Origin: JAVBNH01 sp031551635
GTDB taxonomy: Bacteria > Bacillota > Clostridia > Oscillospirales > Acutalibacteraceae
Direction: 5' to 3'
Assembly: GCA_031551635.1 (NCBI GenBank)
Contig: JAVBNH010000032.1
Coordinates: 1 to 64,000, forward strand
DNA length: 64,000 nucleotides
Part shown: positions 49,414 through 58,607 of the stretch, piece after piece
Position numbering within the stretch: the first letter of the stretch is position 1
Layout: each line of letters begins with the position of its first letter
The notes under the pieces: generated by a model
What the model was told of the DNA's origin: nothing
Databases searched by the model: none
What the model saw: only the letters and a program-made list of their open reading frames with translations
Translations under genes and position numbers: made by a program

Positions 49414-51246
49414 TCAGTCTTCTTTTATAACTTCATTTTTAACGAATTTCTCAAGCTGTGCAGAGACTCTGAGTATCTTTCTCGCCTCGCCCGCTGTTAC
49501 CTCGCCGTCGCCGTTTAGGTCGGCATTCTTAAACGCTGCGCGGGTTAAGGTTATTAGCTCGGCGGAATGTCTCAAGGCAAGTCTCGCGTCGTTCGCGGTG
49601 ATTATACCGTTGAGGTCAACGTCCCCGGTCTGATAGAACCGCTTGACATCCGTTGACTTGCGGGCATAAAGAGTCTCGGGTACTGCGTTTCTGTTGAAAA
49701 CCATAAACTGTGGGAAATAGGGATCCTGATGAATGGTTCTCTCCTTATCAGCAAGCCCCAGCCAGGTCATGAAATAATAAATCGAATCGCTCTCATGGTT
49801 CCAATAGCCGTTCTTAAAGCCGTAGACAAACCAGGTATTTTCCGGCAGTGCGCAGGTCGAAGCGTCAACCTGTGCGCCGATAAACTGGCGAAGCCCGAAG
49901 GGGAAAAGGTTCTTTGCGCGGTCGGTATGGTCGTGACCGTCGTCAATAAGCTGGCTTGTCAACCCCTTGCCGACAAAAATGTCGTTAAGGAAGGCTGTTT
50001 CCGCGCCGTAGCCTGAATATCTTGTGTCAACAACACGGTCGCCCGTTTCAATTGTTCCGGACTTGGTAAAGGGAAGAGACTGCATACCGTAGCCTGAAAC
50101 AACCGCGACATTAACGCCGGCTTTTTTCGCCGCAATGATATTTTCTGAGGCTCTGAACTGAATTGCATGGTATTCTTCTATCTGCGCTTTAAGAGTATTA
50201 TTAATCGGCTGATGATTTGTTGTGGGATACATGAATGCCATAGCCTCGTCAAAATACTCGTACGGTACCATAGCCCACAGTCCGGGCATAACGTTTATAA
50301 GCTCGCGTACCCAGATATTATAAATACGATCCTTTTCATGAATCAGATACAAGTCTACATTAGCAGCGCCGTCATATATTTCCCATTCATGATTTAGTAT
50401 TCTCGTGACAAGATAAAATGCTCCGGCGGTGATGACATTGTCTGGCAGGTCATTGATATAGCGAACCAGTCCGTTCGGGTCAATGTCAATTTTACCTCTG
50501 AATAAATCGCCGAAGATTGACGCGCCCATTGCGGCGGAGTCAAGGGTGACATAATTCTTGAGGTCGGACATAACGGCGTACTTGTCGAGATAAACACTCG
50601 CAACTATAGAGCCCATGCCCTCGGAAACCATGTTAACCTGTTTCGCGCCTGTCTGCTCCTTAACCTGCTTTACCATTTCTCTGAGCTCGGCAGCCCTTGT
50701 TATAGGGTCAAGACGCCAGTCACTTGAATAAACATAAACATTGTCCTCGCCAACAGCCTCGGCGTATATAAGTCCGACTTCGCCGGCGACCTGAGTCTGG
50801 AATTCCTTGTTATTTTCATAAAGTGACATCGGGTGAGCGACAATTGTGCCGTCAGCGTCATATGTGTTAAAGGACATAACGCCAACGCCGCCGTTTTGAG
50901 AGGTACCGTCAAAATTACATCTGACACCTGCAAACCAAGAGGTAATTTCAGGAATAGTAACCTCAGTGAAGGTTGAATATTCTCCCTCGAGTATAAGTCC
51001 GATATATGTACCCAGATACTGACCGAACTTTACGTCAGTATTGATGTCCGGAGGGAAGACCTTTTCCCTTTTCGCGGAATCCGGATTCGCGTATAAAACC
51101 GAATTTTTATAGCCCGGGATATATAAAACAGGGGTGACCTCGTCATTTCCTGCTGCGGAAACCGGGTAAGCTATCGAGGGTATTACAGCGACCATAAGCA
51201 TGACCATAAGGATGCTTACCGCTTTCTTTACCAATTTATTTCTCAT
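49414..51246 (-). CDS. Secreted LCAT-like alpha/beta-hydrolase-fold protein with C-terminal dockerin repeats
   Basis: The 610-residue protein has a signal peptide (KAVSILMVMLMVAVIPSIAY). Its main domain resembles lecithin:cholesterol acyltransferase-like hydrolases: VTPVLYIPGYKNSVLY, then YSSDWRLDPITRAAELREMV. At the nucleophile elbow, where relatives have a GHSMGG-type motif, it reads SEGMGSIVASVY, so the usual Ser is Gly. Activity may be lost or use a different residue. Residues about 548-605 are two dockerin-type repeats (VDLNGIITANDARLALRHSA and ADLNGDGEVTAGEARKILRV), which bind cohesins. Promoter at 51288-51316. Confidence 0.8.
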   Translation of the reverse strand: MRNKLVKKAVSILMVMLMVAVIPSIAYPVSAAGNDEVTPVLYIPGYKNSVLYANPDSAKREKVFPPDINTDVKFGQYLGTYIGLILEGEYSTFTEVTIPEITSWFAGVRCNFDGTSQNGGVGVMSFNTYDADGTIVAHPMSLYENNKEFQTQVAGEVGLIYAEAVGEDNVYVYSSDWRLDPITRAAELREMVKQVKEQTGAKQVNMVSEGMGSIVASVYLDKYAVMSDLKNYVTLDSAAMGASIFGDLFRGKIDIDPNGLVRYINDLPDNVITAGAFYLVTRILNHEWEIYDGAANVDLYLIHEKDRIYNIWVRELINVMPGLWAMVPYEYFDEAMAFMYPTTNHQPINNTLKAQIEEYHAIQFRASENIIAAKKAGVNVAVVSGYGMQSLPFTKSGTIETGDRVVDTRYSGYGAETAFLNDIFVGKGLTSQLIDDGHDHTDRAKNLFPFGLRQFIGAQVDASTCALPENTWFVYGFKNGYWNHESDSIYYFMTWLGLADKERTIHQDPYFPQFMVFNRNAVPETLYARKSTDVKRFYQTGDVDLNGIITANDARLALRHSAELITLTRAAFKNADLNGDGEVTAGEARKILRVSAQLEKFVKNEVIKED

Positions 51247-51287
51247 ATTATATCCTCCTTAGAAGAAAAAGATGTGTATTCCGTATC

Positions 51288-51316
51288 ATTATACACTAAG
51301 CTTGTCAGAATTTCAA
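51288..51316 (-). promoter_or_regulatory. Promoter of the LCAT-like dockerin gene
   Basis: On the minus strand TTGAAA (51316-51311), a 17-base spacer and TATAAT (51293-51288), about 40 bases upstream of the start with AAGGAGG between. Confidence 0.75.
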
Positions 51317-51464
51317 CTGTTAATATTAAAAAAATCAAAATAAACAGTATTTACCTATAAATTATATAAAAATTAACAATTTATTGATATTTGGAAAACA
51401 AAACGAAAAGGAGCTGAGTGAATGATGATTTATTCTGCCGACATTTACTGTACACTGCACACTT

Positions 51465-52481
51465 TTACAAAGCATATCCATTCGGGTTTTTCGTCTGCCA
51501 TCTCCACGCGTCGGCGCACATCGTCCTGAGGTCTCTTTCAGCTGACCAGCCGAGCTCCCTCATTGCCTTAGAAGCGTCGGAGTAAGAAACAACCACATCG
51601 CCCGCGCGTCTGTCGTGAAACTCATATTTAATACTGATATTGTTTGCTTCCTCAAAAGCTTTTATCACCTCGAGGACGCTGCAGCCTTTGCCTGTTCCGA
51701 GGTTGTAGGTATCAACTCCGCTCTTGCCGAGAACCCTTTGCAGTGCCTTTATATGACCGAGAGAGAGGTCAACAACATGGATATAATCCCTGATGCAGGT
51801 GCCGTCCGGAGTGTCGTAATCGTTGCCGTATACCGACAGAAAGGGCAGCTTGCCTATAGCGACCTGAGTAATATAGGGCATTAGATTTGTCGGTATGCAG
51901 TTCGGGTCCTCGCCTATCAAACCGCTTTCATGAGCGCCGATTGGGTTAAAATAACGAAGAATTGAAACCGACCACTCGTTGTCGGAGACAAATGTATCGC
52001 GCAGAATAGTCTCCATATAGAGCTTTGTTGTGCCATATGGGTTAATCGTTCCGCCGACAGGCATATCCTCAAACAGCGGCGCGGTATTATTAATACCGTA
52101 GACTGTCGCCGAGGAGCTGAAAACGATTTTCTTGCAACCCTTTTCGCTCATCACTTGAAGCAGGTTAACGGTGCCGCCGATATTATTGTCATAATATTCG
52201 AGCGGCGAGGAAAGTGAGTTATTAGGAGACTTCAAGGCGGCGAAATGAATGACCGCGTCTATTTTTTCCTGGTCAAATATCGCCCTGAGAGCCTCGCCGT
52301 CCCTTATATCACAGCGGTAAAAGGGGAAATTCTTCCCTGTTATTTCGCGAACCCTGTCAAGCGAAACACTGTGAGAGTTCGACAGATTATCAAGAACAAC
52401 AATGTCAAAACCTGCCTCAAGCAGCTCAACGCAGGTGTGGGAGCCGATAAAGCCGGCGCCGCCTGTAACTAAAACAGACAT
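51465..52481 (-). CDS. galE: UDP-glucose 4-epimerase
   Basis: The 338-residue SDR enzyme interconverts UDP-glucose and UDP-galactose. It begins MSVLVTGGAGFIGSHTCVEL (NAD-binding), with FSSSATVYGINNTAPLFED, and the Tyr-Lys pair in NPYGTTKLYMETILRD. The ATG at 52481 follows GAAGGG. It could supply UDP-sugars for wall or glucan synthesis, but no such gene is adjacent. Confidence 0.94.
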   Translation of the reverse strand: MSVLVTGGAGFIGSHTCVELLEAGFDIVVLDNLSNSHSVSLDRVREITGKNFPFYRCDIRDGEALRAIFDQEKIDAVIHFAALKSPNNSLSSPLEYYDNNIGGTVNLLQVMSEKGCKKIVFSSSATVYGINNTAPLFEDMPVGGTINPYGTTKLYMETILRDTFVSDNEWSVSILRYFNPIGAHESGLIGEDPNCIPTNLMPYITQVAIGKLPFLSVYGNDYDTPDGTCIRDYIHVVDLSLGHIKALQRVLGKSGVDTYNLGTGKGCSVLEVIKAFEEANNISIKYEFHDRRAGDVVVSYSDASKAMRELGWSAERDLRTMCADAWRWQTKNPNGYAL

Positions 52482-52501
52482 GATAAACAATCCCTTCAAT
52501 T

Positions 52502-53812
52502 TTACTTATAATACTCAATCACAGCGCAATGTGACTTGATTTTATATTCAAAAATGTGCTCCCGCAGAATCTGCCCGGCTCGCTGCGGAATAATCTGGTC
52601 GCCTATACGCATCGATGTGATATAGCCTATATTATTATTGACCGCGCCGTCATGCGCAAGAATCTCAAACCAGTCCGCAGGGTTGTCGGAGAGCTTGATT
52701 TCATTCTTCAGCACGCTTGTCCGCCCTGTCCTGATTTTTTCGTTGAATTTTTCAATTATTTCGCGAATTTCGTCAGCGGTAAAAATTTTGACGCTGAGAT
52801 ATTCGCCTGAAAGCCTGTCAAAGTAGCTGTTAACGGGCGCGAGATAAGGATAGTTGCTGCCGCCCCAGACCTCGGAAGGGTTTGAGGTAATACCCGCGGA
52901 GGTGCTGCCGAAAACCGCTGTCGCCGGCTCTCCGTTATAAAGCAAATACTGCCCCCAGACCTCCCGCACAGCATTTTTCACTGATTGGTCAACCTTGTCA
53001 TAAGATGAGGTATAGGCGAGATTCTTTACTTTATAATTAGCCGCGACAATATTTGTATAAGCCACAACTACCTGAGCCTTGAGCGCTTCGAACGCCAGCG
53101 GGTCGCTGCCGATTTCCTGCTGAGTGACGCGCCCGAGTATCTCCTCCATGCTGACGCTCTGCCCGTTCGGCATGGTTGCCGTCGCGGGAGGATTGTTGAT
53201 TACAAGAGAGAGCCCCCTGTAATAATATCCAAGAATCCAGGTGTAGGAATAGTTCCAGTTTTTCGCCAGATACAGCGCGCCTGTCTGGCTCATACCAACG
53301 CCGTGACCGTAGCCGTATGTAATAAACGCGAAGGTACCGGATTTTTTTTCAAACTGCGGCACCGCCGGGAGAGGAAACTCGAGATGCTGTGTCGCGGGAG
53401 CGCTTGTCACGCCGCCCTTGCCGGTGGTGGGGTTCTCAGGATTTGTCACAGGAGGGGTCTGCGGGCTTTCGAGAACCTGAATAATAATCTTTGAAATCCG
53501 CTGACCGTAATATATGTCGGGAATTGTCGCAAGCTCCGCGGAAACGCGCAATATAAGCCTTGCATCCATCGCCGAAACCATTGAATCAAGGTCAACATCC
53601 GCTGCCCAGATAACCTGCGGCAAGCTCGTTTTTTTCATCTCCGCCGACAAAAGCAAAGCCTCTCGCGCGTCAAGCGCATTTATGTAACCGTCCAGATTGA
53701 CATCACCCTTACGTATCAGGCTGTCAACCATTTCCGTCCCTGAAGCCGATGCATAAATAAATCCGAAAATCACGGCAAAAGCGACAAAGAGTGAAATTAT
53801 TCTGTTTTTCAT
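52502..53812 (-). CDS. Secreted SpoIID/LytB-domain protein with N-terminal dockerin repeats and permuted motif order
   Basis: The 436-residue protein has a signal peptide (1-24). Residues 36-92 are two dockerin-type repeats (GDVNLDGYINALDAREALLL, ADVDLDSMVSAMDARLILRV). A Pro/Thr linker follows, then a SpoIID-like domain: GYGHGVGMSQTGALYLAK (167-184), VSMEEILGRVTQQEIG (catalytic-type Glu near 233), EALKAQVVVAYTNI (242-255), AVFGSTSAGITSNPSEVWGG and YPYLAPVNSYFD. In usual SpoIID domains the GHGVGMSQ motif comes last and the EALKAQ motif first; here the order is reversed with a C-terminal strand block, as in a circular permutation. SpoIID is a lytic transglycosylase on denuded glycan. galE is immediately downstream. 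Confidence 0.8.
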   Translation of the reverse strand: MKNRIISLFVAFAVIFGFIYASASGTEMVDSLIRKGDVNLDGYINALDAREALLLSAEMKKTSLPQVIWAADVDLDSMVSAMDARLILRVSAELATIPDIYYGQRISKIIIQVLESPQTPPVTNPENPTTGKGGVTSAPATQHLEFPLPAVPQFEKKSGTFAFITYGYGHGVGMSQTGALYLAKNWNYSYTWILGYYYRGLSLVINNPPATATMPNGQSVSMEEILGRVTQQEIGSDPLAFEALKAQVVVAYTNIVAANYKVKNLAYTSSYDKVDQSVKNAVREVWGQYLLYNGEPATAVFGSTSAGITSNPSEVWGGSNYPYLAPVNSYFDRLSGEYLSVKIFTADEIREIIEKFNEKIRTGRTSVLKNEIKLSDNPADWFEILAHDGAVNNNIGYITSMRIGDQIIPQRAGQILREHIFEYKIKSHCAVIEYYK

Positions 53813-53846
53813 TTAGAACCACTCCAAGCAATGCAAAAAATATAAG

Positions 53847-54821
53847 CTAGCGTCGTCTTAAAATAGGGTTTTCATCAAAAAGTCTCTTTTTTAAAAGTGA
53901 AAATAATTCCTCCACAGCCCTGAGCAAAAACTCATCCACCGCTTCGTCTTTTTGAGCCGTAAGCGAAGCGCAGCTTGCGGTTTTTCTGCTCGTCACTGCG
54001 AAATAAAGCTTCAGCTCCTTGCCCTCAAGGGTGTTGGAGGTAAAAATATTCGAGAGGGCTATACCATAAGGGCAATCCATTTCCCTCGCTGAGTATATCG
54101 CGAGCTTGACAACATAGTCCTTGGGGCTTTCCTTTGACCTCGCCTGAGCTTGCTTGCTCATTCTGAAATATCTGTAAAAGCCGTCCAGCCTTGCGCCCTC
54201 GCCACAGATAAAATCCATCGCCGGGGTGTTCGCTATAGCCACCTGAGCGCCCGCGTCCGCTAAGATTTCACAGATGTCGGCATGAGAAAACAAAGCGCGT
54301 GTCTCTTTTTTATCGCTGTCGCCGCTAATACCGGAGAGATATGAGATTATTTGAGAATTAAACATCTCGGTCGTGATTTTTTCGTCATAAGGCAGGAACA
54401 TTATGTATCTTGAACCGGCTTTGATTGAGAAGCCGGGGTAAAGCCCGTTTTTCGGAATAAAGAGCGCGGCACCGACAGGCAGCTCCGAATGCACAGAAGC
54501 CTCCCTTGAGAGAAGGTCGACATCTCCCAGCTCCTCGAGAGCGAGGTTATAAACATCAAAACGGTGCTCGGTCTTTATATGGAGCGCTTTGAAAAGCATC
54601 TCCTTGGTTTCGCGATAGCTGTTCAGCGATGAAAAGATAACAACCATGTCGGATTTTCTCAACGCCAGGTCAAGAGGGCTTGCCATATCCGCAACGCTCA
54701 GGTAATCGGAAAAGGGGATAACATCGCGCGAGTACGGCCGAAAAGCAGCGGCTACTTTTGTGCGAAGAATCAAGGTGGATTTCACAGACTGCGAATCAAC
54801 AGAAAAAAGCCTGATTTGCAT
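53847..54821 (-). CDS. Protein of unknown function
   Basis: The 324-residue protein has no signal peptide or membrane segment. The N-terminal half contains RDVIPFSDYLSVADMASPLD, LALRKSDMVVIF and YRETKEMLFKAL; the C-terminal half GIALSNIFTSNTLEGKELKL and YFAVTSRKT. The pieces faintly recall the MoCF-like and C-terminal regions of CinA proteins, but I cannot support that assignment. It sits between a sortase gene and the dockerin-SpoIID gene. A heptanucleotide array lies 18 bases upstream. Confidence 0.7.
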   Translation of the reverse strand: MQIRLFSVDSQSVKSTLILRTKVAAAFRPYSRDVIPFSDYLSVADMASPLDLALRKSDMVVIFSSLNSYRETKEMLFKALHIKTEHRFDVYNLALEELGDVDLLSREASVHSELPVGAALFIPKNGLYPGFSIKAGSRYIMFLPYDEKITTEMFNSQIISYLSGISGDSDKKETRALFSHADICEILADAGAQVAIANTPAMDFICGEGARLDGFYRYFRMSKQAQARSKESPKDYVVKLAIYSAREMDCPYGIALSNIFTSNTLEGKELKLYFAVTSRKTASCASLTAQKDEAVDEFLLRAVEELFSLLKKRLFDENPILRRR

Positions 54822-54839
54822 TAATTGCCCTACCTTTCG

Positions 54840-54884
54840 TACTGGATGCTAGATACTAGATTCTAGATACTAGATGTGGTCGTG
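54840..54884. repeat. Heptanucleotide array, five units, with GGTCGTG flank
   Basis: TACTGGA, TGCTAGA, TACTAGA, TTCTAGA and TACTAGA, then TGT and GGTCGTG (54878-54884). It lies upstream of the unknown gene at 53847-54821. Confidence 0.85.
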
Positions 54885-54920
54885 TTTATGCATTCTTGGT
54901 CACTTAAAACATTCTTACTA

Positions 54921-56435
54921 TTAATAATAATCATTCGGATACCATCTCGGGGGGTCTATGGCATAGTTATTTTTTGTCTTTTTCTTGTCATACCAATACT
55001 GCGGATAGCGCGGGTCGGGATTGACAACAGCAAGTGAGGTGTCAACCGATTCATCCTCGCCGCCTCTGAGAAGTCTCGCTAATAGAACAATTCTCGCGGT
55101 GAGTTTTTTGTTATTATAAACATTGTCAAGACAAGTGGAAAGAGTCAGGAATCTGTCGCCGTATTCTATGTCAACCCCTGTTGTATACAGCTTCTTCTGG
55201 TCGAAAACAACGAGAAAATCTCTCAGACATTCCTCGCTCGGAAAATCCGGCATGATATAATCAAAAACATAGCCGTTATCATGTGCCGGTGTGTCATTGG
55301 TAATAATTACACCGTAGATTTTATATTTATTGACGCTGAACATAGTGCTGTAAGTGATGGTGGGGTTTGCCTTAAAAGCCTCAACCTTCATATAGTCCTC
55401 AAGTATAGCGAACTGCAAGCCGTCCTTCATGTTATGCCCGTGGATAACGCTGTTCATGCTGCCGTCATTTTTTCTGCAGTTTGCGTCAAGGAAGGGGGCG
55501 CCGTGGGTTGATTCCTTTTTAAAATAGTCATGCTTCAGATAATATTTGTTGTCAGTCGCTTGCAAGATCGACATTTCCGCGCTTCTGCCGATTCCTTTAA
55601 GCCATAAATAACCGACAAAATCCGTATTACCGGCATATAAACGAACATGCGCGTCAAGAAGCCCTTCAGGAAAATCGATATCGGGATAATCAAGCCTCGG
55701 GTCTGGCCCGGAAGGGTCAACCTCTTCTATTTTCGGTATAATTGTGTTAATATATGCCTCATAAGCATATTGCACTATGGGTACAAGCGCACCGATTAAC
55801 ACAGCGATAAAAACAAATCCGGACAATTTACTGATAACCGTTCTTCTGTCGTCACCCTTAACAGGGAAAACCGACCTTAAAAAGCGGGAAAAAATATTGC
55901 CTTTTTTCTTCTTTTTGACCTTTTTATTATATGTGACCTCGTAATTGTCGCTGAAATCCTCAAAGCTGTCATCGTTTGCTGAGAATGACGCTTTTTTTTC
56001 ACCCCTCGGAGCATTCTCCTGAGACGAGGGCTTGCTGCTGTAAACGCCGTTATTAATGTTTGCGTCCGCGTCGAAGATAACCCTCTGTCCGTTTGTGTTA
56101 ACAGGGGGTTTTGCGGCTTTTTCAGAGCGCTTCTCTTCCTCGCGCATACCCAGGGCTTTGTCGTCATAAACAAGCCTGTGCCCATGCGGGAGTTTTTCGT
56201 CAGCTTTTTTCTCTGCTTCCGATTTTTTCTCGCGGCTTCTCAGGGGGTTGTTGTCATCAATAAATGACCTGCTGCGGTATTTTTCAGATTTAAAATCGTC
56301 ATATGCCGCCGCCGTATCGACCTGATACTTATCCGCAAGACTCAGAATTCCCTCGTCGTCGCTGTCGTTTCCGGCAAATTCAGCTAATATATTATCGACT
56401 TCCGCGTCGTTATTAGAATTGCGGCTGTTATTCAT
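54921..56435 (-). CDS. Class B-type sortase with a long cytoplasmic N-terminal region
   Basis: The 504-residue protein has a charged N-terminal region of about 205 residues, one membrane segment (LSGFVFIAVLIGALVPIVQY) and an extracellular sortase domain. Catalytic residues: His in VIHGHNM (about 333), Cys in LTLSTCLDN (about 434) and Arg in ARIVLLARL (about 450). Class B sortases attach surface proteins or assemble pili. The long low-complexity N-terminal region is unusual; sortases normally have a short cytoplasmic tail. A second sortase is directly upstream; no substrate with a sorting signal is visible in this window. Confidence 0.9.
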   Translation of the reverse strand: MNNSRNSNNDAEVDNILAEFAGNDSDDEGILSLADKYQVDTAAAYDDFKSEKYRSRSFIDDNNPLRSREKKSEAEKKADEKLPHGHRLVYDDKALGMREEEKRSEKAAKPPVNTNGQRVIFDADANINNGVYSSKPSSQENAPRGEKKASFSANDDSFEDFSDNYEVTYNKKVKKKKKGNIFSRFLRSVFPVKGDDRRTVISKLSGFVFIAVLIGALVPIVQYAYEAYINTIIPKIEEVDPSGPDPRLDYPDIDFPEGLLDAHVRLYAGNTDFVGYLWLKGIGRSAEMSILQATDNKYYLKHDYFKKESTHGAPFLDANCRKNDGSMNSVIHGHNMKDGLQFAILEDYMKVEAFKANPTITYSTMFSVNKYKIYGVIITNDTPAHDNGYVFDYIMPDFPSEECLRDFLVVFDQKKLYTTGVDIEYGDRFLTLSTCLDNVYNNKKLTARIVLLARLLRGGEDESVDTSLAVVNPDPRYPQYWYDKKKTKNNYAIDPPRWYPNDYY

Positions 56436-56457
56436 ATTGTCCTCATACCTTTACAAT

Positions 56458-56499
56458 TCACTATTCATTATTCACTATTAACTATTAACAATTAATTAT
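56458..56499. repeat. Degenerate heptanucleotide array between the two sortase genes
   Basis: TCACTAT, TCATTAT, TCACTAT, TAACTAT, TAACAAT and TAATTAT, six 7-base units. Base composition differs from the CTAGATG-type arrays but the period is the same. Confidence 0.7.
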
Positions 56500-56502
56500 G
56501 TA

Positions 56503-57909
56503 TCATCCATATGCTACCCATTTACTGGCGTTTTTATATGGATTTGTACCGCCGAATACATTGTAATACAGCTGTGGATAACGGATATTTTCATTTTTGA
56601 CCGCCGCTGAGACATCAACCGCCTCGCTCTCTCCGGGTCTGACCATACGCGCTATAAGCACGCATCTGGCGTCTTCGGTTTTATTCTTGTCAAAGAAATA
56701 AGTGCAGGTAGACAGGGTGAGAACCTTGTCGTCCGGCTTAATGTCAACACCTGTATGGAAATAGCTTCTCTGCTTAATCTCATCAACAAACTGCATAAAG
56801 GACTGGTCGTGCATTATGGGGGAGTTGTATAAGAAAAGATAGCCGTTGTCGTCCTGCGCGAGTCCGTTTGTGCGGAAGCAGGCAATAACCTTCCATTTGT
56901 AATCTTTATAAAGTGTATTAAATTCTATAACAGGGTTCTGTTTATAAAATTCAATGTCTGTATATCTTTCAACTGCACCGAAAAGAATATCATCAATTTT
57001 ATCGTCATTATTGTCGTCGAAATTGTGACCGTAGATAACGGTATTTCTGTCCAAATCCTTAGCGTTATTTCTGTAGTCCAAAAAATTTGTGCCATATCTC
57101 GAAAACTCGCCGCTCCACAAATCGCGCTTGATATAAAAGAGATTATTGGATTTCGGATTGTGATAAATCGGTGTGTCTATCGGTGTATTCGGAACACTCA
57201 GCCAGCCGCAAAAAAGATTGTCGGCGGCATACAGACGCTTATATTTTTCCATTATACCCTCGGGGTAGCTCGTGTTCTCGTTGGCATTCGGCTGCAAGGC
57301 TGCGCCGAAAACATTGCCGGGAATGAATGACATATCCTCAATATTTTTCTTTTCCTCGCCGCTTGCGGGCTCAACAGGCTTTTTGCTGCCGACAAAAACC
57401 CAGCTCAGAACTCCGACAAGAACGACAAGGCAAACAGCCGCCGCCGAAAAGAAAAGTATTTGAATTTTTTTTTGTTTGGAAACTGTGTTCTCGCTGATAT
57501 CCTCTGTCTGTTCGGTAACAGCTTCAATTTCCTGAGCTGCCGCCGCGTCAGGTTCTGTCTTTTCACTGTTTGCAAGCTGTTCGGTCTTCTTCGGAGGTGT
57601 CTCCTTCACTGAGTCCTTCGCTGTCTGTGCGGATGGTTGATGCGCTGTTTTTTCTTTTGCCTGCGCCTTAAGCGGCATCTCTGCTTTTTCCTGCTGCTCA
57701 GTCTTCTCAGGCTGAGTGTGAGCTTCAGCCGCCTTCGTGTCAATCGCGTTAAAACCCGCGTCAACACTCTGCCTGATTTTTTCAAGGCGCTCAGCTATAC
57801 GCCGGTCAACCTCGCTTGGGGCTGCGGCATCTGTATTTTTTCCCGCGGTGTCAGGATTATTATCAAGTCCGCCCGGATTATTACCGTTTATTTTATCGTT
57901 TTCACTCAT
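56503..57909 (-). CDS. Second class B-type sortase with a long cytoplasmic N-terminal region
   Basis: About 468 residues: an acidic/Glu-Lys-rich N-terminal region (about 150), one membrane segment (LFFSAAAVCLVVLVGVLSWV) and the sortase domain with TVIYGHNFDD, LTLSTCTYFF and DARCVLIARMVR. The ATG at 57909 has AAAGGA 11 bases upstream; upstream ATGs at 57918 and 57933 are also possible. It is paralogous to the sortase at 54921-56435, with similar endings (VDVSAAVKNENIRYPQLYYN), so a tandem duplication is likely. Confidence 0.88.
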   Translation of the reverse strand: MSENDKINGNNPGGLDNNPDTAGKNTDAAAPSEVDRRIAERLEKIRQSVDAGFNAIDTKAAEAHTQPEKTEQQEKAEMPLKAQAKEKTAHQPSAQTAKDSVKETPPKKTEQLANSEKTEPDAAAAQEIEAVTEQTEDISENTVSKQKKIQILFFSAAAVCLVVLVGVLSWVFVGSKKPVEPASGEEKKNIEDMSFIPGNVFGAALQPNANENTSYPEGIMEKYKRLYAADNLFCGWLSVPNTPIDTPIYHNPKSNNLFYIKRDLWSGEFSRYGTNFLDYRNNAKDLDRNTVIYGHNFDDNNDDKIDDILFGAVERYTDIEFYKQNPVIEFNTLYKDYKWKVIACFRTNGLAQDDNGYLFLYNSPIMHDQSFMQFVDEIKQRSYFHTGVDIKPDDKVLTLSTCTYFFDKNKTEDARCVLIARMVRPGESEAVDVSAAVKNENIRYPQLYYNVFGGTNPYKNASKWVAYG

Positions 57910-58062
57910 GTTTATCATTTTCCTTTGCGACATTTTATCATTAAAGTGTGCCAGATATATAAGGTATTTCTACCGTTTCTTATTTTATATTTTTACACCT
58001 GCGTGCCTGAATGAATTTAAATATGCCGGATAAAGCTATTCTTTCACATAGAAAGTAGTGTA

Positions 58063-58548
58063 TCAATAATTTTCGGTGATAAATTTTTCTATCATCCGAA
58101 GTGCCTGAGCAACCGCAAAATCACGGTTATTCTTACGTATATCTGAGGAAAAATCCGTTTGAAATTTTTCTGTTTGCGATATTTCGCCGTTCGAAACGCA
58201 GATATAAATCAGACCCACAGGCTTACTTGTGTTGTCGGAGCTGTCGCCCGCTATGCCGGTTATCCCTACGCCGATATTCGAGGCAGCCTTGCGGCATACA
58301 CCTTTAGCCATAACCTCGGCGACTTGTGAGCTGACCGCGCCGAACTCATCGAGAATCCCGCTATCAACTCCAAGCTCAATTTGTTTGATGCGGTTCGCAT
58401 AGGCGGTCACCCCGTATTCAAAGACTGAGGATGAGCCGTTCACCGCAGTAATAGCTCCTGAAAGCAGCCCTCCGGTGCAGGATTCAGCGGTAGATATAAG
58501 CAGATTCTTCTCTTTCAACAATTCCACAACAGTCTTTGCGTCTGCCAA
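58063..58548 (-). CDS. pncC: Nicotinamide-nucleotide amidase (CinA C-terminal domain)
   Basis: The 161-residue protein deamidates nicotinamide mononucleotide in pyridine-nucleotide recycling. It has LLISTAESCTGGLLSGAIT (nucleophilic Ser region), GVTAYANRIK and VGITGIAGDSSDNTSKPVGL. It stands alone, without the N-terminal MoCF-like domain of full-length CinA. Confidence 0.93.
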   Translation of the reverse strand: MADAKTVVELLKEKNLLISTAESCTGGLLSGAITAVNGSSSVFEYGVTAYANRIKQIELGVDSGILDEFGAVSSQVAEVMAKGVCRKAASNIGVGITGIAGDSSDNTSKPVGLIYICVSNGEISQTEKFQTDFSSDIRKNNRDFAVAQALRMIEKFITENY

Positions 58549-58607
58549 AATATCACCTCCGAAAAAATTATTAATTTAACTAGCGAATTAAATTAGTCAT
58601 TTAAAAA

